Positions 8,146-17,629 of a DNA stretch of 64,000 bases are shown in pieces (within the stretch, counting starts at the first letter, position 1; every line of letters begins with the position of its first letter). The notes beneath the pieces are model-generated. The model was not told where the DNA came from. It ran no database searches and was given only the letters and a program-made list of their open reading frames with translations. The position numbers and the translations under genes were made by a program. The stretch is from GCA-2683135 sp964507445 (GTDB lineage Bacteria > Planctomycetota > GCA-002687715), in contig CAZDQF010000025.1 in assembly GCA_964507445.1 (NCBI GenBank), forward strand, positions 1 to 64,000, in the 5' to 3' direction.

Positions 8146-9516
8146 TCACCCGGCGGTGATGGAGACGTCGTCCACGCGGATGGAGGGCATGGTGCGGTTG
8201 CCGTTCATCACCCGCGCCTCTTGCGAGACGCCGGAGATGTTCTTGATCAGGTCGAAGAGGTTGCCCGCCATCAGCGTCTCCTTGATCGGCGTCTTCTCCC
8301 CACTGCGCATGAGGAAGCCGCCCTTGACGACGCCGGAGAACTCCCCTGTCACGGGATTGCAGCCGCCGGAGAACCGGGACGCCACCACCGCTCGCTCGGG
8401 CTCGCAGCAGAGATCAGAGAAGGAACCGGACCCGGCCGCCACGGTGAGATTGGAGGGGCCGATGGAGGGCGGTGATGCGGCGCTGCCGCGGGCGTGCCCG
8501 GTGGGTTCCACCTGAGCCGCCCGGGCTTCGTAGACGTCGTAGAGGAAGGTCTTGAGCACGCCGGACTCCACGAGCGGCGTTGGCCTGGTGGGCATGCCCT
8601 CCCGATCAAAGCAGCGGGTGGCGATGCGGCCGGGTTCATGGGGGTTGTCCAGGAGCGTGAAGTTCGTCGAGGCGATGACCTCGCCGAGGCTCTCTGTAAA
8701 CGGGCTGCGTCCCGTGCGGATGGCGGTGCCGCTGAGGACGGACAGCAGGTTGCTGACCAGGAACTCGGAGACGACTTCTGGCGTGAGGATCACCGAGCCC
8801 CTGAAGGACTCCCCCTGGCCGGCGCCCAGGGCGCCGAGGGTCTTGATGACGAAGCGGTCCGCGGCGGCGGCGGTGGCCTCCGCGAGGGCTTCGGCGGTGA
8901 CCACGGCTTGCCCGTCATGATCGAATGAGCCCACCTCGTCACCATCCACGGCCATCCCGAAAAAGCTGGACCCGGCGACCGACCGTCCGTCCGAGAGCGC
9001 GACGCCGGTGCTCGTGGCGATGGCCCGCTGCGACGTCACGGCGTAGACATGGCCGGAGTCCACGACCACCCGGGGGTCCTTGGACTTGATGCGATCGACG
9101 GTGTCCGCGGCCAGGGACACCAGCGCGCCCATCTCCAGGGCGGCGATCTCTGGATCCGAGTCCTCTGGCGTCTCCAGCAGGGGACGAGGGTCTCCCAGTC
9201 CGTTGAGCGGGTCCGGCGGGGACACGCGGGCCAGGGCCAGGGCCTCTTCACAGGCGGTCTCGAGGCGCGCCGGATCGTTGACCGTGGCGAACCCCATGGA
9301 GCCGTTGACGAAGACCCGGATACCGTAGGTGGCTTCCTCGGAGACCGAGGCGTTGTGGATGTCGTCCTTCTGGAGATCGACGCGGGTCTCCCGCCCGTAG
9401 TCGCAGATGACCTCGCTCTGATCCGCGCCCAGGGCCTGCGCGCGCTCCACGCCGTCCCGGGCGGCGCCCAGCAGGGCGCTCTGGCGCTCCGCGGGGTTGA
9501 CGGCCTCGGCGCTCAT
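8146..9516 (-). CDS. pmbA: TldE/PmbA-type subunit of the TldD/TldE protease
   Basis: TldE forms a heterodimer with TldD that degrades unfolded peptides and, in some bacteria, matures ribosomal peptides. The 456-residue product shows the PmbA/TldD fold and lacks the HExxxH zinc motif, as expected for the inactive partner. The conserved segments include GRSPFTESLGEVIAS, GMPTRPTPLVESGVLKTFLY and SGGCNPVTGEFSGVVKGGF. Its ATG overlaps the TldD stop codon as ATGA, so translation is coupled and equimolar production is likely. The upstream in-frame extension lies inside tldD and was rejected. Confidence 0.93.
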   Translation of the reverse strand: MSAEAVNPAERQSALLGAARDGVERAQALGADQSEVICDYGRETRVDLQKDDIHNASVSEEATYGIRVFVNGSMGFATVNDPARLETACEEALALARVSPPDPLNGLGDPRPLLETPEDSDPEIAALEMGALVSLAADTVDRIKSKDPRVVVDSGHVYAVTSQRAIATSTGVALSDGRSVAGSSFFGMAVDGDEVGSFDHDGQAVVTAEALAEATAAAADRFVIKTLGALGAGQGESFRGSVILTPEVVSEFLVSNLLSVLSGTAIRTGRSPFTESLGEVIASTNFTLLDNPHEPGRIATRCFDREGMPTRPTPLVESGVLKTFLYDVYEARAAQVEPTGHARGSAASPPSIGPSNLTVAAGSGSFSDLCCEPERAVVASRFSGGCNPVTGEFSGVVKGGFLMRSGEKTPIKETLMAGNLFDLIKNISGVSQEARVMNGNRTMPSIRVDDVSITAG

Positions 9517-10913
9517 TGGTTCCCCCCCAGGAGCACTTCGCACCGCACATAGGGGCCGCCGGCGTCGACCTTCGCCGGCTGTCCCTTGCCGCAGTAGCCA
9601 GCGCCCAGGTCCCACTTGAACTCGGAGCTGACCGCGTCCACGGTCTGCATCACGTCAAAGGCGATCCCGGTGATGGTGATGCCACGGACGAGCTCGCCCA
9701 GCTTGCCGTCAGTGATGCGGTGGGCCCGCTCGACGTTGAACATGAATTCGCCGGTGGCGTCGGCCTGGCCGTTTCGCGCCCCATCCAGCAGGTACCCGTC
9801 TGGGGTGCTGGCGATCATGTCCTCGAGGGAGCTGTCCCCGGGTTCCAGGTAGGTGTTGCGCATCCTGATGAGGGGCACGTCGCTGTACTCCCAGGCGCGC
9901 GCGGATCCGGTGGGTTGGACGCCGAACTTCCTGGCCGAGGTGCGGTCGTGGAGGTAGCTCTGCAGCATCCCGTTCTTGATGATCACCGTGCGGCCTGCGG
10001 GGACGCCCTCGTCGTCGATGGGGAGGGTGCCGCCGGCGCCGTGGTGGAACTCGCTGCGTCCGGAGTCGCACAGGGTCACGAGGTCTGATCCTACCCGTTG
10101 ACCCAGCTTGCCCTGAGCTACGGAGCCGGACTCCACGAAGTCCGCTTCCACGGTGTGTCCGATGGCTTCGTGCACCAGAAGACCGACGATGGACGGGGCC
10201 AGGATGACGGTGGCTCGTCCGCCTGGAGGACGCTTCGCCGCCAGGAGATCCACCGCGGTCTCCGCGGCATCGCAACCGAGACGATCCGGAGCCCGGTTCT
10301 CGAACAGGCAGTCCCAGTTCCCCGTGACGCCCATGGTGCGGGAGGAACTCTGGCGTTCGCCGCCCCGTTCCGCGACCGCGGAGACACGAAACTCGGGCCT
10401 CACGAGTCGAAAGGAGCACCTCGCCCCGTCCGTGGTGACGATGGCCTTCTCCTCCAGGATCTCGCGGTAGCCGCAGGTGGCGGTGGAGATCTGCTGGGAT
10501 GCCCCCCGGGTGACCGCCTCCACCTCCCTTGCGAGGGCGACCTTCTCTTGCAGGGAGCGGTTCAACACATCGTCCACGCCGTCCACCTCGAAGTGGCCCC
10601 GGGCGAGGTCGCACTCCTGCAGGCCGCTGATCCGCTCCTTCTTGCGGGCGGCGCTCCGTCGCGCGGCGTCGCGGGCGCGCGTGATGGCCTCCTTGACGTC
10701 CTTGGGGTCAGCGGAGCTGCACGACGCGAAGCCGAACACGCCGTCTTGCAGGACCCGCACTCCGGTGCCGGCTCGGTGGCTGACCGCGGAGCTCTCGATC
10801 CGGCCCTTCTCCACGGCGACGCCCCTCGAGGTCTTGCTGTGATACCTCAACTCGACGAATCCATGTTCGTCCTTGATGCAGTCCGCGAGGATCTCTGCGA
10901 TTTCCTCAGGCAT
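9513..10913 (-). CDS. tldD: TldD metalloprotease subunit
   Basis: This is the zinc-bearing half of the TldD/TldE protease. The motif HEAIGH (H248, E249, H253) provides metal ligands and the catalytic Glu, and the Cys in GYCGKGQPAKVDAGGP near the C-terminus corresponds to the third ligand. The 466-residue length is normal. It lies 80 nt downstream of the amidotransferase-like gene and overlaps pmbA by four bases, so the three may form one transcript. No short RiPP-precursor-like ORF was noticed nearby, which favours a general peptide-degrading role. Confidence 0.95.
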   Translation of the reverse strand: MPEEIAEILADCIKDEHGFVELRYHSKTSRGVAVEKGRIESSAVSHRAGTGVRVLQDGVFGFASCSSADPKDVKEAITRARDAARRSAARKKERISGLQECDLARGHFEVDGVDDVLNRSLQEKVALAREVEAVTRGASQQISTATCGYREILEEKAIVTTDGARCSFRLVRPEFRVSAVAERGGERQSSSRTMGVTGNWDCLFENRAPDRLGCDAAETAVDLLAAKRPPGGRATVILAPSIVGLLVHEAIGHTVEADFVESGSVAQGKLGQRVGSDLVTLCDSGRSEFHHGAGGTLPIDDEGVPAGRTVIIKNGMLQSYLHDRTSARKFGVQPTGSARAWEYSDVPLIRMRNTYLEPGDSSLEDMIASTPDGYLLDGARNGQADATGEFMFNVERAHRITDGKLGELVRGITITGIAFDVMQTVDAVSSEFKWDLGAGYCGKGQPAKVDAGGPYVRCEVLLGGNQ

Positions 10914-10993
10914 GGTTCATCTCCCCATTGGACCGCGCGACCCGTCCATGCACGGTCTGGCGAGGCCGCCCCTCACCCATGATGAGTCTACCC

Positions 10994-11713
10994 TCACCGT
11001 CCGCACGCCGCGACCAGTCCGCGGAACAGCGGGTGCGGCGCCGCGGAGGTGCTGTTGAGCTGTGGCAGGAACGCCGCCGTGGCGTGGAAGGAGTGCCCGC
11101 GCAACACGTGCAGATAGGGTCGCCCGTCATGAGGATCGCGGCCAACCACCTGGAACCCGACGTCTTCCATTCGGCTGGCGTAGTCGGGGTTGAGGCCCGT
11201 CCGGATGTCGGTTCGCTCCTGGCTCTCGGCATGCCGCTCGTAGACCCCATCCAGAGCCGGGTGAGCTGCCATCTCGACCTCCACCTCGCGCAGCTCGCCA
11301 GGGCGGCAGGAGTCAGGCAACGGGGTGACGGCCGACTCCGGTGTGCCCGCGTCCGGCGCGGTGTGCCCCGTCCCCCTGCCAACGATGTTCGCCATGGCCT
11401 CCAGGAAGACCAGCCCGTGCGTCTCTCCTGTGGCCAGGAAAGGCAATTGCCCCTCCCTGATTTCCCGGAGTGCGCCCAGGAGCGTCGGAGACGGTGGGCT
11501 GAGAGCGTCGGTGGTGCTGTGGGGCACCAGGACCACCGCCGCGGATTCCTGGACCATACCCGGGTAGAGCGCGAGGCGATCGAGTCCCATCCAGCGGGTG
11601 TTGAGCACCTCCCTGGCAGCGGCGGCCGCGTCCAGGACCGCCCGACGGGTGCGGTCGTGGACGGAGTTTCCTGACTCGTACTCGGAGAGAAAAAGGACCG
11701 TGTCCTTGCGCAT
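10994..11713 (-). CDS. CTP-synthase C-terminal-like amidotransferase, nucleophile missing
   Basis: The 239-residue product resembles the stand-alone family described as CTP synthase C-terminal region-related (seleno)protein. Matching landmarks are LGALREIREGQLPFL, EAMANIVG, HTAPDAGTPESAVTPL, GLNPDYASRMEDVGF and LRGHSFHATAAFLPQLN. In that family the class I glutaminase nucleophile (Cys, sometimes Sec) sits in a GTCGG-like turn after PFL. Here the equivalent is ATGETHG, with Gly (codon GGA) at the expected position 96 and no TGA. The enzyme is therefore probably not a glutaminase and may be a binding or regulatory relative. It sits upstream of tldD on the same strand. Confidence 0.65.
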   Translation of the reverse strand: MRKDTVLFLSEYESGNSVHDRTRRAVLDAAAAAREVLNTRWMGLDRLALYPGMVQESAAVVLVPHSTTDALSPPSPTLLGALREIREGQLPFLATGETHGLVFLEAMANIVGRGTGHTAPDAGTPESAVTPLPDSCRPGELREVEVEMAAHPALDGVYERHAESQERTDIRTGLNPDYASRMEDVGFQVVGRDPHDGRPYLHVLRGHSFHATAAFLPQLNSTSAAPHPLFRGLVAACGR

Positions 11714-11958
11714 GTGATCGCCACCCTCGGGGCCAAGGGGCCTGCCCGATCATAACCAAGGCCGGACAGGATTCGGGAGGGCATGTGGATGTAATGCCTC
11801 CGCGGACCGATTCTGGCGCTCATCAGCCTGGCGAGGGACGAGGAGGACCCTCGGCCCGGTCCGGTGACATATTGAGACCCCGGGGCGAGAGGGGTTAGCA
11901 TGCTCTGCCCATCAAGCCGCGTCAGGTTGCCAGTCTCACGAATCGGAGTCCTCCTCTC

Positions 11959-13152
11959 ATGGAACGCCGCATCGATACCTATCTCAGGCCCCTCATCGGC
12001 GAGGATCGCTTCTCGTTCTACGAAGCGGTGGCGCGGTTCGGTGACGAGGAGATCGCACCCGGGATCCTGGGTTGGGAGCGAGCCCATGAGCTCGTCTCTG
12101 ATGATGCGATCCGCGCGATGGCGGAGCTGGGGTTGTTCGGGCTGACCATCGGAGAAGATCACGACGGACAGGGTGGCAGCCATACCGACCTGGTGCTGAT
12201 GGGGCTGGCGTTGGGGTACCACAGCCACTCGGTGGCCATCACCCCCGGGGCGGCTACGTCCCTGGGGAGCAGCCCCCTGATGATGTTCGGGACCGAGGCC
12301 CAGCAGGCGGCCCACCTGTCGGCGCTGGCCCGCGGCGAGCGCATGTTCGTGTTCGGCCTGTCGGAGCCCGGTCGGGGGTCGGACGCGGCCAACCCGGAGG
12401 TCACCGCCACCAAGGACGGGGATGACTGGGTCATTCGCGGGGAGAAGTGTTGGAGCACCAACGCCCGATGGGCGAGCCACGTGGTCGTGCATGCGCTCAC
12501 GGACCCGGAGGGGCGTCGCGGTCACCGATCGACGTGCTTTATCGTTCCCATGGCTGCGGAGGGGGTCTCCTACAACGAGATGGGCGGTAAGCGAGTCTGG
12601 CAACAGTCATCCACCGGGTCCATCGGTTTCGACGCGGTCCGGGTCGGATCGGAGGCTGTCCTGGGGGAGGTCAACGAAGGGTTCAAGGTGATGGTGACGA
12701 CCTTGAACGGCGGCCGGCTGTTCATCGCTGGGCTGGCCCTCGCCAGCCTCGCCAGCGCCCTGGACAAGACTCGTGCCTACGCCCAGGAGCGGATTCAGTT
12801 CGACGACAAGCCCATCGGCCGGTTCCAGCGCGTGCAGGACGTCATCGTGGACATGGACATCGCGCTCGAGCAGGGCGTCACCTGGCTGTTCCACCTGCTG
12901 TCCCGCTACGAGGCGGGGGAGCTGCAGCGGGAGCAGGCCGCCAAGGTGAAGATCGAGGCCTCTCGCGTCGCCAGTCACCTCGTGGTGGAGGCCATGGAGG
13001 TGTGTGGTGGGGTCGCCTGCCTGGATGAGTTCGGGCTCATTCGCCATCACGACGACCTGTTTGTTACCCGCGTGGGTGAGGGGTCGAACCGCGCGCTCAA
13101 GACCCAGGTCGCCCAGCCGTTGATGCCGGACATCGCGCGCCTGTTGGATTGA
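11959..13152 (+). CDS. Acyl-CoA dehydrogenase family flavoprotein
   Basis: ACADs oxidise acyl-CoA to trans-2-enoyl-CoA with FAD and pass electrons to ETF. The fold signatures appear in order: FGLTIGEDHDGQGGS, FGLSEPGRGSDAA (FAD-binding), VIRGEKCWSTNA, and a C-terminal VTRVGEGSNRALK whose Glu is at the usual catalytic-base position (IYEGT in most members). The 397-residue length is typical. No other beta-oxidation gene is adjacent, so the substrate is unknown. The 245-nt region upstream, divergent from the amidotransferase-like gene, contains no other gene. Confidence 0.9.
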   Translation: MERRIDTYLRPLIGEDRFSFYEAVARFGDEEIAPGILGWERAHELVSDDAIRAMAELGLFGLTIGEDHDGQGGSHTDLVLMGLALGYHSHSVAITPGAATSLGSSPLMMFGTEAQQAAHLSALARGERMFVFGLSEPGRGSDAANPEVTATKDGDDWVIRGEKCWSTNARWASHVVVHALTDPEGRRGHRSTCFIVPMAAEGVSYNEMGGKRVWQQSSTGSIGFDAVRVGSEAVLGEVNEGFKVMVTTLNGGRLFIAGLALASLASALDKTRAYAQERIQFDDKPIGRFQRVQDVIVDMDIALEQGVTWLFHLLSRYEAGELQREQAAKVKIEASRVASHLVVEAMEVCGGVACLDEFGLIRHHDDLFVTRVGEGSNRALKTQVAQPLMPDIARLLD

Positions 13153-13176
13153 ACCGTCGGACGTGGCTGCCGCAGC

Positions 13177-13647
13177 TCAGCGGAACTTGCCGAGGTGGGC
13201 TTCCGGGACGAGACCGAATTCCGGGTCTCCGTTCTCATCGAGGATCGACCCGTCGTCGATATAGACCCGTCTGAACCGGACCAGCTTGCCGCTCTTCAGG
13301 CGTGACACGCGCGACACGGTGCGCACCTTCACTCGCGTTCCCTGGGGCACGGGCAGGACGCGTCCCTCCTTCTGGCGGCTCTCCCAGGTGTCCAGATCTC
13401 CCTGGGTGGGATTCGATCCGTGGTGAACGCGAGCGTAGTTCTGGTAGTCGGTCTTTCGTCTCAGCAGCCAGGTGTCCTGGGTGACGGTGGTGGTGCCCAG
13501 GTACTCGAGGTCTTTGCGGATGTCCCGTTCATCGGTCTGGTTGCTTCCTGAGGGGGCCGCTTGCCGCGGTGCTCGGGCGGGACTTGAAGAGGGATCGTTG
13601 CCGCAGGCGCTGAGGAGCAACGCGACGAGGAGGGAGGTGGATTTCAT
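13177..13647 (-). CDS. Small lipoprotein of unknown function
   Basis: The 156-residue product has a classical lipoprotein signal, MKSTSLLVALLLSAC, with the lipobox LSAC. A Ser/Pro/Ala-rich linker follows, then a domain with many charged residues (QKEGRVLPVPQGTRVKVRTV and VYIDDGSILDENGDPEFG) that may be a small beta-barrel. No family was recognised. ATG 13647 was chosen over an upstream TTG because it places the signal peptide correctly. It would be lipidated by the Lgt encoded at 39115-39939. It converges on the dehydrogenase gene. Confidence 0.7.
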   Translation of the reverse strand: MKSTSLLVALLLSACGNDPSSSPARAPRQAAPSGSNQTDERDIRKDLEYLGTTTVTQDTWLLRRKTDYQNYARVHHGSNPTQGDLDTWESRQKEGRVLPVPQGTRVKVRTVSRVSRLKSGKLVRFRRVYIDDGSILDENGDPEFGLVPEAHLGKFR

Positions 13648-13796
13648 GGACAAGAGCTTAGGTTTTGGGGGCTGTTCGTTCGAGTTTTCACTGCGGGGGG
13701 CGTATGGCTCCCGACAGGATAACGCCCTCGGGGAATTTCGGGATTGGGTGGGGCGTCGTTATCCTTGCCGGGATCTCGAATGAGGGGGGGCGCAGC

Positions 13797-14720
13797 GTGG
13801 ACGTGGTGAATCAGGAGAATCAGCTTCAGCCGGGTGTTGAGGACCAGACGACCACCGTTCGCCTGTCCTCGCCAGCGCGGCAGCGGCGGCGTTCTATCCC
13901 GGCGCTTCAGGTCCTTTCTGGCGAGCATATGCTCGAGTTCGTCACCATCCGACCGGGCGCCAGCATCGTGCTGGGTCGGGACTCGACGACCGACTTTCTC
14001 ATCCCGGACAAGTCGGTTTCTCGCCGTCATGCGCGAGTCAGTCATCCGATCTCGGGGCGCTTGTTGATTGAGGACCTGGGTTCCAGCAACGGCACCTGGA
14101 TCAACGGTTACACGATCCTGCGCAGTCCCCTGCGACCCGGGGACCAGCTCCAGGTCGGGAACGCGCTGCTTCGCTTCGACTTGCTGTCCGCGGAGGAGCT
14201 CTCTCACCTGGAGCGGGTCAAGCAGAAGCTGCTGAGCGCGGGGCGGGACTCCCTGACCGGGCTGCGTACCCGATCCTGGATCACCGATGAGCTGTCGCTG
14301 CTTCTGGCGGCGTCGGAGCGAGAGGAGCAGCCGGTCGCGGGGCTCTTTGTAGATCTGGACAAGTTCAAGCAGGCCAACGACCGGCACGGTCACCGGGTGG
14401 GTGACGTGATCCTGCGCACGGTCAGTCGCCTGTTGCTCCTGGAGGTCCGAGATGGTGACGCCTGTGTCCGGTACGGCGGAGACGAGCTCTTCGTCGTCCT
14501 GCCGGGTGCCAACGAAGTCAGGGCCCTGGAGGTGGCGGAGCGCGTCAGAGCCGCGGTGGCACGGTTCGATTGGGAGTCCGTGGCGCCGACCCTGGTGGTC
14601 ACCGTCTCCATCGGGGTCTCCGAGCGGCGTCCTCAGGAGGACTGGGAGTCCTGGTTCTCCCGGACGGATCGCGCCCTTTACCGGGCCAAGGAGCGGGGCC
14701 GCAACGGCGTCGTCGCCTGA
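13797..14720 (+). CDS. FHA-GGDEF diguanylate cyclase
   Basis: The protein joins a phosphothreonine-binding FHA domain to a c-di-GMP synthase. With the GTG start at 13797 (preceded by a GAGGGGGG purine run) it has 307 residues. FHA covers about 38-130, with GR (60-61), SRRH (75-78) and SSNGT (96-100). The GGDEF domain covers about 145-307, with DSLTGL, DLDKFKQAND and the active loop GGDEL at 227-231. An RxxD I-site (R218-D221) sits five residues before the loop, so product inhibition is likely. No membrane segment is present, so it is cytoplasmic. It may be switched by a Ser/Thr kinase such as the one at 20651-24787, but that link is inference. Confidence 0.92.
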   Translation: MDVVNQENQLQPGVEDQTTTVRLSSPARQRRRSIPALQVLSGEHMLEFVTIRPGASIVLGRDSTTDFLIPDKSVSRRHARVSHPISGRLLIEDLGSSNGTWINGYTILRSPLRPGDQLQVGNALLRFDLLSAEELSHLERVKQKLLSAGRDSLTGLRTRSWITDELSLLLAASEREEQPVAGLFVDLDKFKQANDRHGHRVGDVILRTVSRLLLLEVRDGDACVRYGGDELFVVLPGANEVRALEVAERVRAAVARFDWESVAPTLVVTVSIGVSERRPQEDWESWFSRTDRALYRAKERGRNGVVA

Positions 14721-14757
14721 GCGTTAGGCTGTTGGCGGCGCCGGGCGTCCAGCTGGC

Positions 14758-16272
14758 GTGTCGAGGGCCGTGGTGAGCCCTCCGAGAGCGTTCATGTGGC
14801 CCTATCCCGATGAAGACTGGCCCACCGCCGCGGAGGCGGCGGAGAGCCGCTTGTTCTCCCCGGTTCGTCTCGGGCCGTTGACCGCCTACGCGCGCACCTG
14901 GATACCTGCCATGGTGCCCTGGCGGGCGACGGAGGACGGATACGTGACGCCCCAGGTCCTGGACTGGTACGGGCGCTTCGCGGAGGGGCAGCCCGGGGTG
15001 ATGGTCGTGGAGGCCACGGGTATCCGGGACATCAAGAGCGGCCCCCTGCTAAGGGTGGGACACGATCGGTTCATCCCCGGGCTCGAGCAGCTCGTGGACG
15101 TGGTCCGGGAACGGAGCGGCGGCAGGACACGTCTGCTGATCCAGCTCATCGACTTCCTCACCATCAGGCGCCGCCCCGAACCGAGGAGGTTCTTCGAGCG
15201 CTACTTGGGCCTGCAGCCGCGACACCGGGAGCGATTGGCAGACGTGGTCGGCGACGACGGGTGGTTGGAAGCGCCCGAGGAGGACGTGCGCGCCGGGCTG
15301 GCGGAGCTGCAACCCGCCGACTGGGAGCGGGTCCTCGATGACCGGGACCTCGAGTCCCTTCGCATGGGGTACCGGGAGCGTGTTACGGATCTCCATCTGC
15401 CCCACGTGAGAGAACTGCCGCGGGTCCTGCCGGGGCTCTTCGCCGACGCCGCATCGCGGGCCCGCTCCGCCGGCTTCCACGGGGTCGAGCTTCACTACGC
15501 CCATGCCTACACCATGGCGTCCTTCCTCTCTCGCACGAACGACCGGGATGATGGCTACGGCGGCGACGCCGCGGGCCGGGTGAGGTTGCCCAGGGAGGTC
15601 TTGAGGGCCGTTCGTCGCCGGGTTGGAGAGGATTGGTGCGTCGGCGTGCGCTTCCTGGGAGACGAGGTGGTCGAGGGAGGGAGCGAGGTCGAGGAGGCTT
15701 GTGAGTACGCTCGCGTGTTTGCCCGGGACGGGGTCGACTTCCTGTCCGTCTCCAAGGGCGGCAAGTTCGAGGACGCGCGCCAGCCCCGGGTCGGGGAGGC
15801 GGCCTACCCCTACACCGGGCCGTCGGGGCTGGAGTGCATGCCCACGGTGCGGTTGGGCTCTCCAGGGCCCTTCGGACGCAACCTGCACCTGGCGACGGCG
15901 GTGCGGCGTGCGGTCCGCTCGGAGGGCCGCCGGGTGCCTGTGGTCGCTGCCGGTGGGCTGTGCTCGTTTCGCCAGATGGAGTCGGCCTTGGCACGTCGTG
16001 AGGCGGACGTGATGGCGGCGGCTCGTCAATCCCTGGCGGACCCGGATTGGTGGGTCAAGATGGCGCTGGGGAGGGGGACCGAGATTCGTCGGTGTCTGTA
16101 CACGAACTACTGCGAAGGCCTCGATCAGCGGCACCGCGAGGTCACCTGTCAACTGTGGGATCGAGAGTTGAGCGCCGAGGGTGACCTCTCCATGTCCTCC
16201 GATGGCCGACGGCGTCTGGTTGCACCGCCCTGGGAGGGTGACCATCCAAGCCCTCACGGCGTCAGGGATTAG
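14758..16272 (+). CDS. Old yellow enzyme family NADH:flavin oxidoreductase
   Basis: OYE-type enzymes reduce activated alkenes using FMN in a TIM barrel. The signature GFHGVELHYAHAYTMASFLS followed by RDDGYGGD matches the family, as does the C-terminal VVAAGGLCSFRQMESAL with ADVMAAARQSLADP. The Cys-rich 4Fe-4S motif of the larger 2,4-dienoyl-CoA reductase type is not evident. An insertion of about 80 residues with several Arg and Glu (LTIRRRPEPRRFFERYLGL onward) makes it longer (504) than usual. The start may be GTG 14758 or ATG 14794. It is 37 nt after the cyclase gene and could be co-transcribed with it. Confidence 0.88.
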   Translation: MSRAVVSPPRAFMWPYPDEDWPTAAEAAESRLFSPVRLGPLTAYARTWIPAMVPWRATEDGYVTPQVLDWYGRFAEGQPGVMVVEATGIRDIKSGPLLRVGHDRFIPGLEQLVDVVRERSGGRTRLLIQLIDFLTIRRRPEPRRFFERYLGLQPRHRERLADVVGDDGWLEAPEEDVRAGLAELQPADWERVLDDRDLESLRMGYRERVTDLHLPHVRELPRVLPGLFADAASRARSAGFHGVELHYAHAYTMASFLSRTNDRDDGYGGDAAGRVRLPREVLRAVRRRVGEDWCVGVRFLGDEVVEGGSEVEEACEYARVFARDGVDFLSVSKGGKFEDARQPRVGEAAYPYTGPSGLECMPTVRLGSPGPFGRNLHLATAVRRAVRSEGRRVPVVAAGGLCSFRQMESALARREADVMAAARQSLADPDWWVKMALGRGTEIRRCLYTNYCEGLDQRHREVTCQLWDRELSAEGDLSMSSDGRRRLVAPPWEGDHPSPHGVRD

Positions 16273-16339
16273 CGCCGCTTCGTGCGTCCCTCCCGAATAG
16301 TGCTATCGTCTCGTCCCAAGCAGTAGACCAGGGGCATTC

Positions 16340-17626
16340 ATGGCCGACAAAGCGACGCTTAAATTCGGAGACCAGAGCATCGATCTGCCCACCATGGTGG
16401 GGACAGAGAACGAGCTCGCCGTGGACATCCGCAACCTGCGCTCGGAGACGGGCGCCATTACCTACGACCCCGGATTTGCCAACACCGGGTCCTGCAAGAG
16501 CGACATCACCTTCATCGACGGCGAGAAGGGCATCCTGCGCTATTGCGGCTATCCCATCGAGCAGCTGGCGGAGCAGAGCACGTTCCTCGAGGTCTGCAGC
16601 CTGCTCCTCAACCGTGAGTTGCCGAACAAGGACACCCTGGCGAGTTTCACGAGCAGCGTCACCCGCCACACCATGCTCCACGAGGACGTCAACCGGTTCT
16701 ACCGGGCGCTCCCGCAGGACGCTCACCCCATGGCGGTGTGTTCCACCGTCGTGGCGGCGCTCTCCACCTTCTACCCGCACCTCCACGACATCAACAGCCC
16801 GGAGCGCACTCAGTCGGCCATCATCCGCCTCATCGCCAAGCTGCCGACCATCGCCGCGCTCTGTTACAAGTACTCGACAGGGCAGCCGCCGGTGTATCCG
16901 GACAACTCCCTGGACTACTGCTCGAACTTCCTGCGCATGATGTTCGCCACGCCCTGCGAGCCTTACGAGTCGGACCCGGTGGTGGCCCGTGCCGTGGAGC
17001 AGCTCCTGATCCTGCACGCCGACCACGAGCAGAACTGCAGCACCAGCACGGTCCGCCTCGTGGGTAGCTCTCGTCCGCACCTGTTCGCGTGCATCGCCGC
17101 CGGCATCGGCGCGCTCTGGGGACCCCTCCACGGAGGGGCGAACCAGAAGGTCATCGAGATGCTCGAGCGGATCGAGAAGGAGGAGGGCAGCGCCGCCAAG
17201 TTCCTCACTCGCGCCAAGGACCGGGACGACTCCGCCCGGCTCATGGGCTTCGGCCATCGGGTGTACAAGAACTACGACCCGCGGGCCAAGATCCTGCGTA
17301 AGACCGCGACCCAGGTGCTCGAGAAGATGGGCGACAACAGCCGCTTGATGGAGATCGCCATGGATCTCGAGACGGCGGCCCTGAACGACTCCTACTTCGT
17401 CGAGCGCAAGCTCTATCCGAACGTGGACTTCTACTCGGGCATCATCTACAAGGCCATCGGGATCCCTGTCCCCATGTTCACGGTCCTGTTCGCCATGGGT
17501 CGCCTGCCCGGTTGGATCGCTCAGTGGGTCGAGATGCACGACCAGAATGACTTCCGGATCGGCCGTCCTCGCCAGGTCTACACGGGCGCGGGGCTCCGAG
17601 ACTACGTGCCCATCGATCAGCGCTGA
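16340..17626 (+). CDS. gltA: Citrate synthase (type II)
   Basis: It condenses oxaloacetate and acetyl-CoA, the entry step of the TCA cycle. At 428 residues it matches the hexameric, NADH-sensitive type II enzymes. The active-site motifs are GPLHGGAN (first His), GFGHRVYKNYDPRA (second His) and YPNVDFYSG (catalytic Asp). AGACCAGGGG lies before the ATG and serves as the ribosome site. Its stop codon is 3 nt from the end of the convergent pepN gene. No other TCA gene is nearby. Confidence 0.97.
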   Translation: MADKATLKFGDQSIDLPTMVGTENELAVDIRNLRSETGAITYDPGFANTGSCKSDITFIDGEKGILRYCGYPIEQLAEQSTFLEVCSLLLNRELPNKDTLASFTSSVTRHTMLHEDVNRFYRALPQDAHPMAVCSTVVAALSTFYPHLHDINSPERTQSAIIRLIAKLPTIAALCYKYSTGQPPVYPDNSLDYCSNFLRMMFATPCEPYESDPVVARAVEQLLILHADHEQNCSTSTVRLVGSSRPHLFACIAAGIGALWGPLHGGANQKVIEMLERIEKEEGSAAKFLTRAKDRDDSARLMGFGHRVYKNYDPRAKILRKTATQVLEKMGDNSRLMEIAMDLETAALNDSYFVERKLYPNVDFYSGIIYKAIGIPVPMFTVLFAMGRLPGWIAQWVEMHDQNDFRIGRPRQVYTGAGLRDYVPIDQR

Positions 17627-17629
17627 CGC

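Noticed and set aside
11408..11440. Selenocysteine at the amidotransferase nucleophile position
   Set aside because: The codon at the expected position is GGA (Gly), and no in-frame TGA is present.
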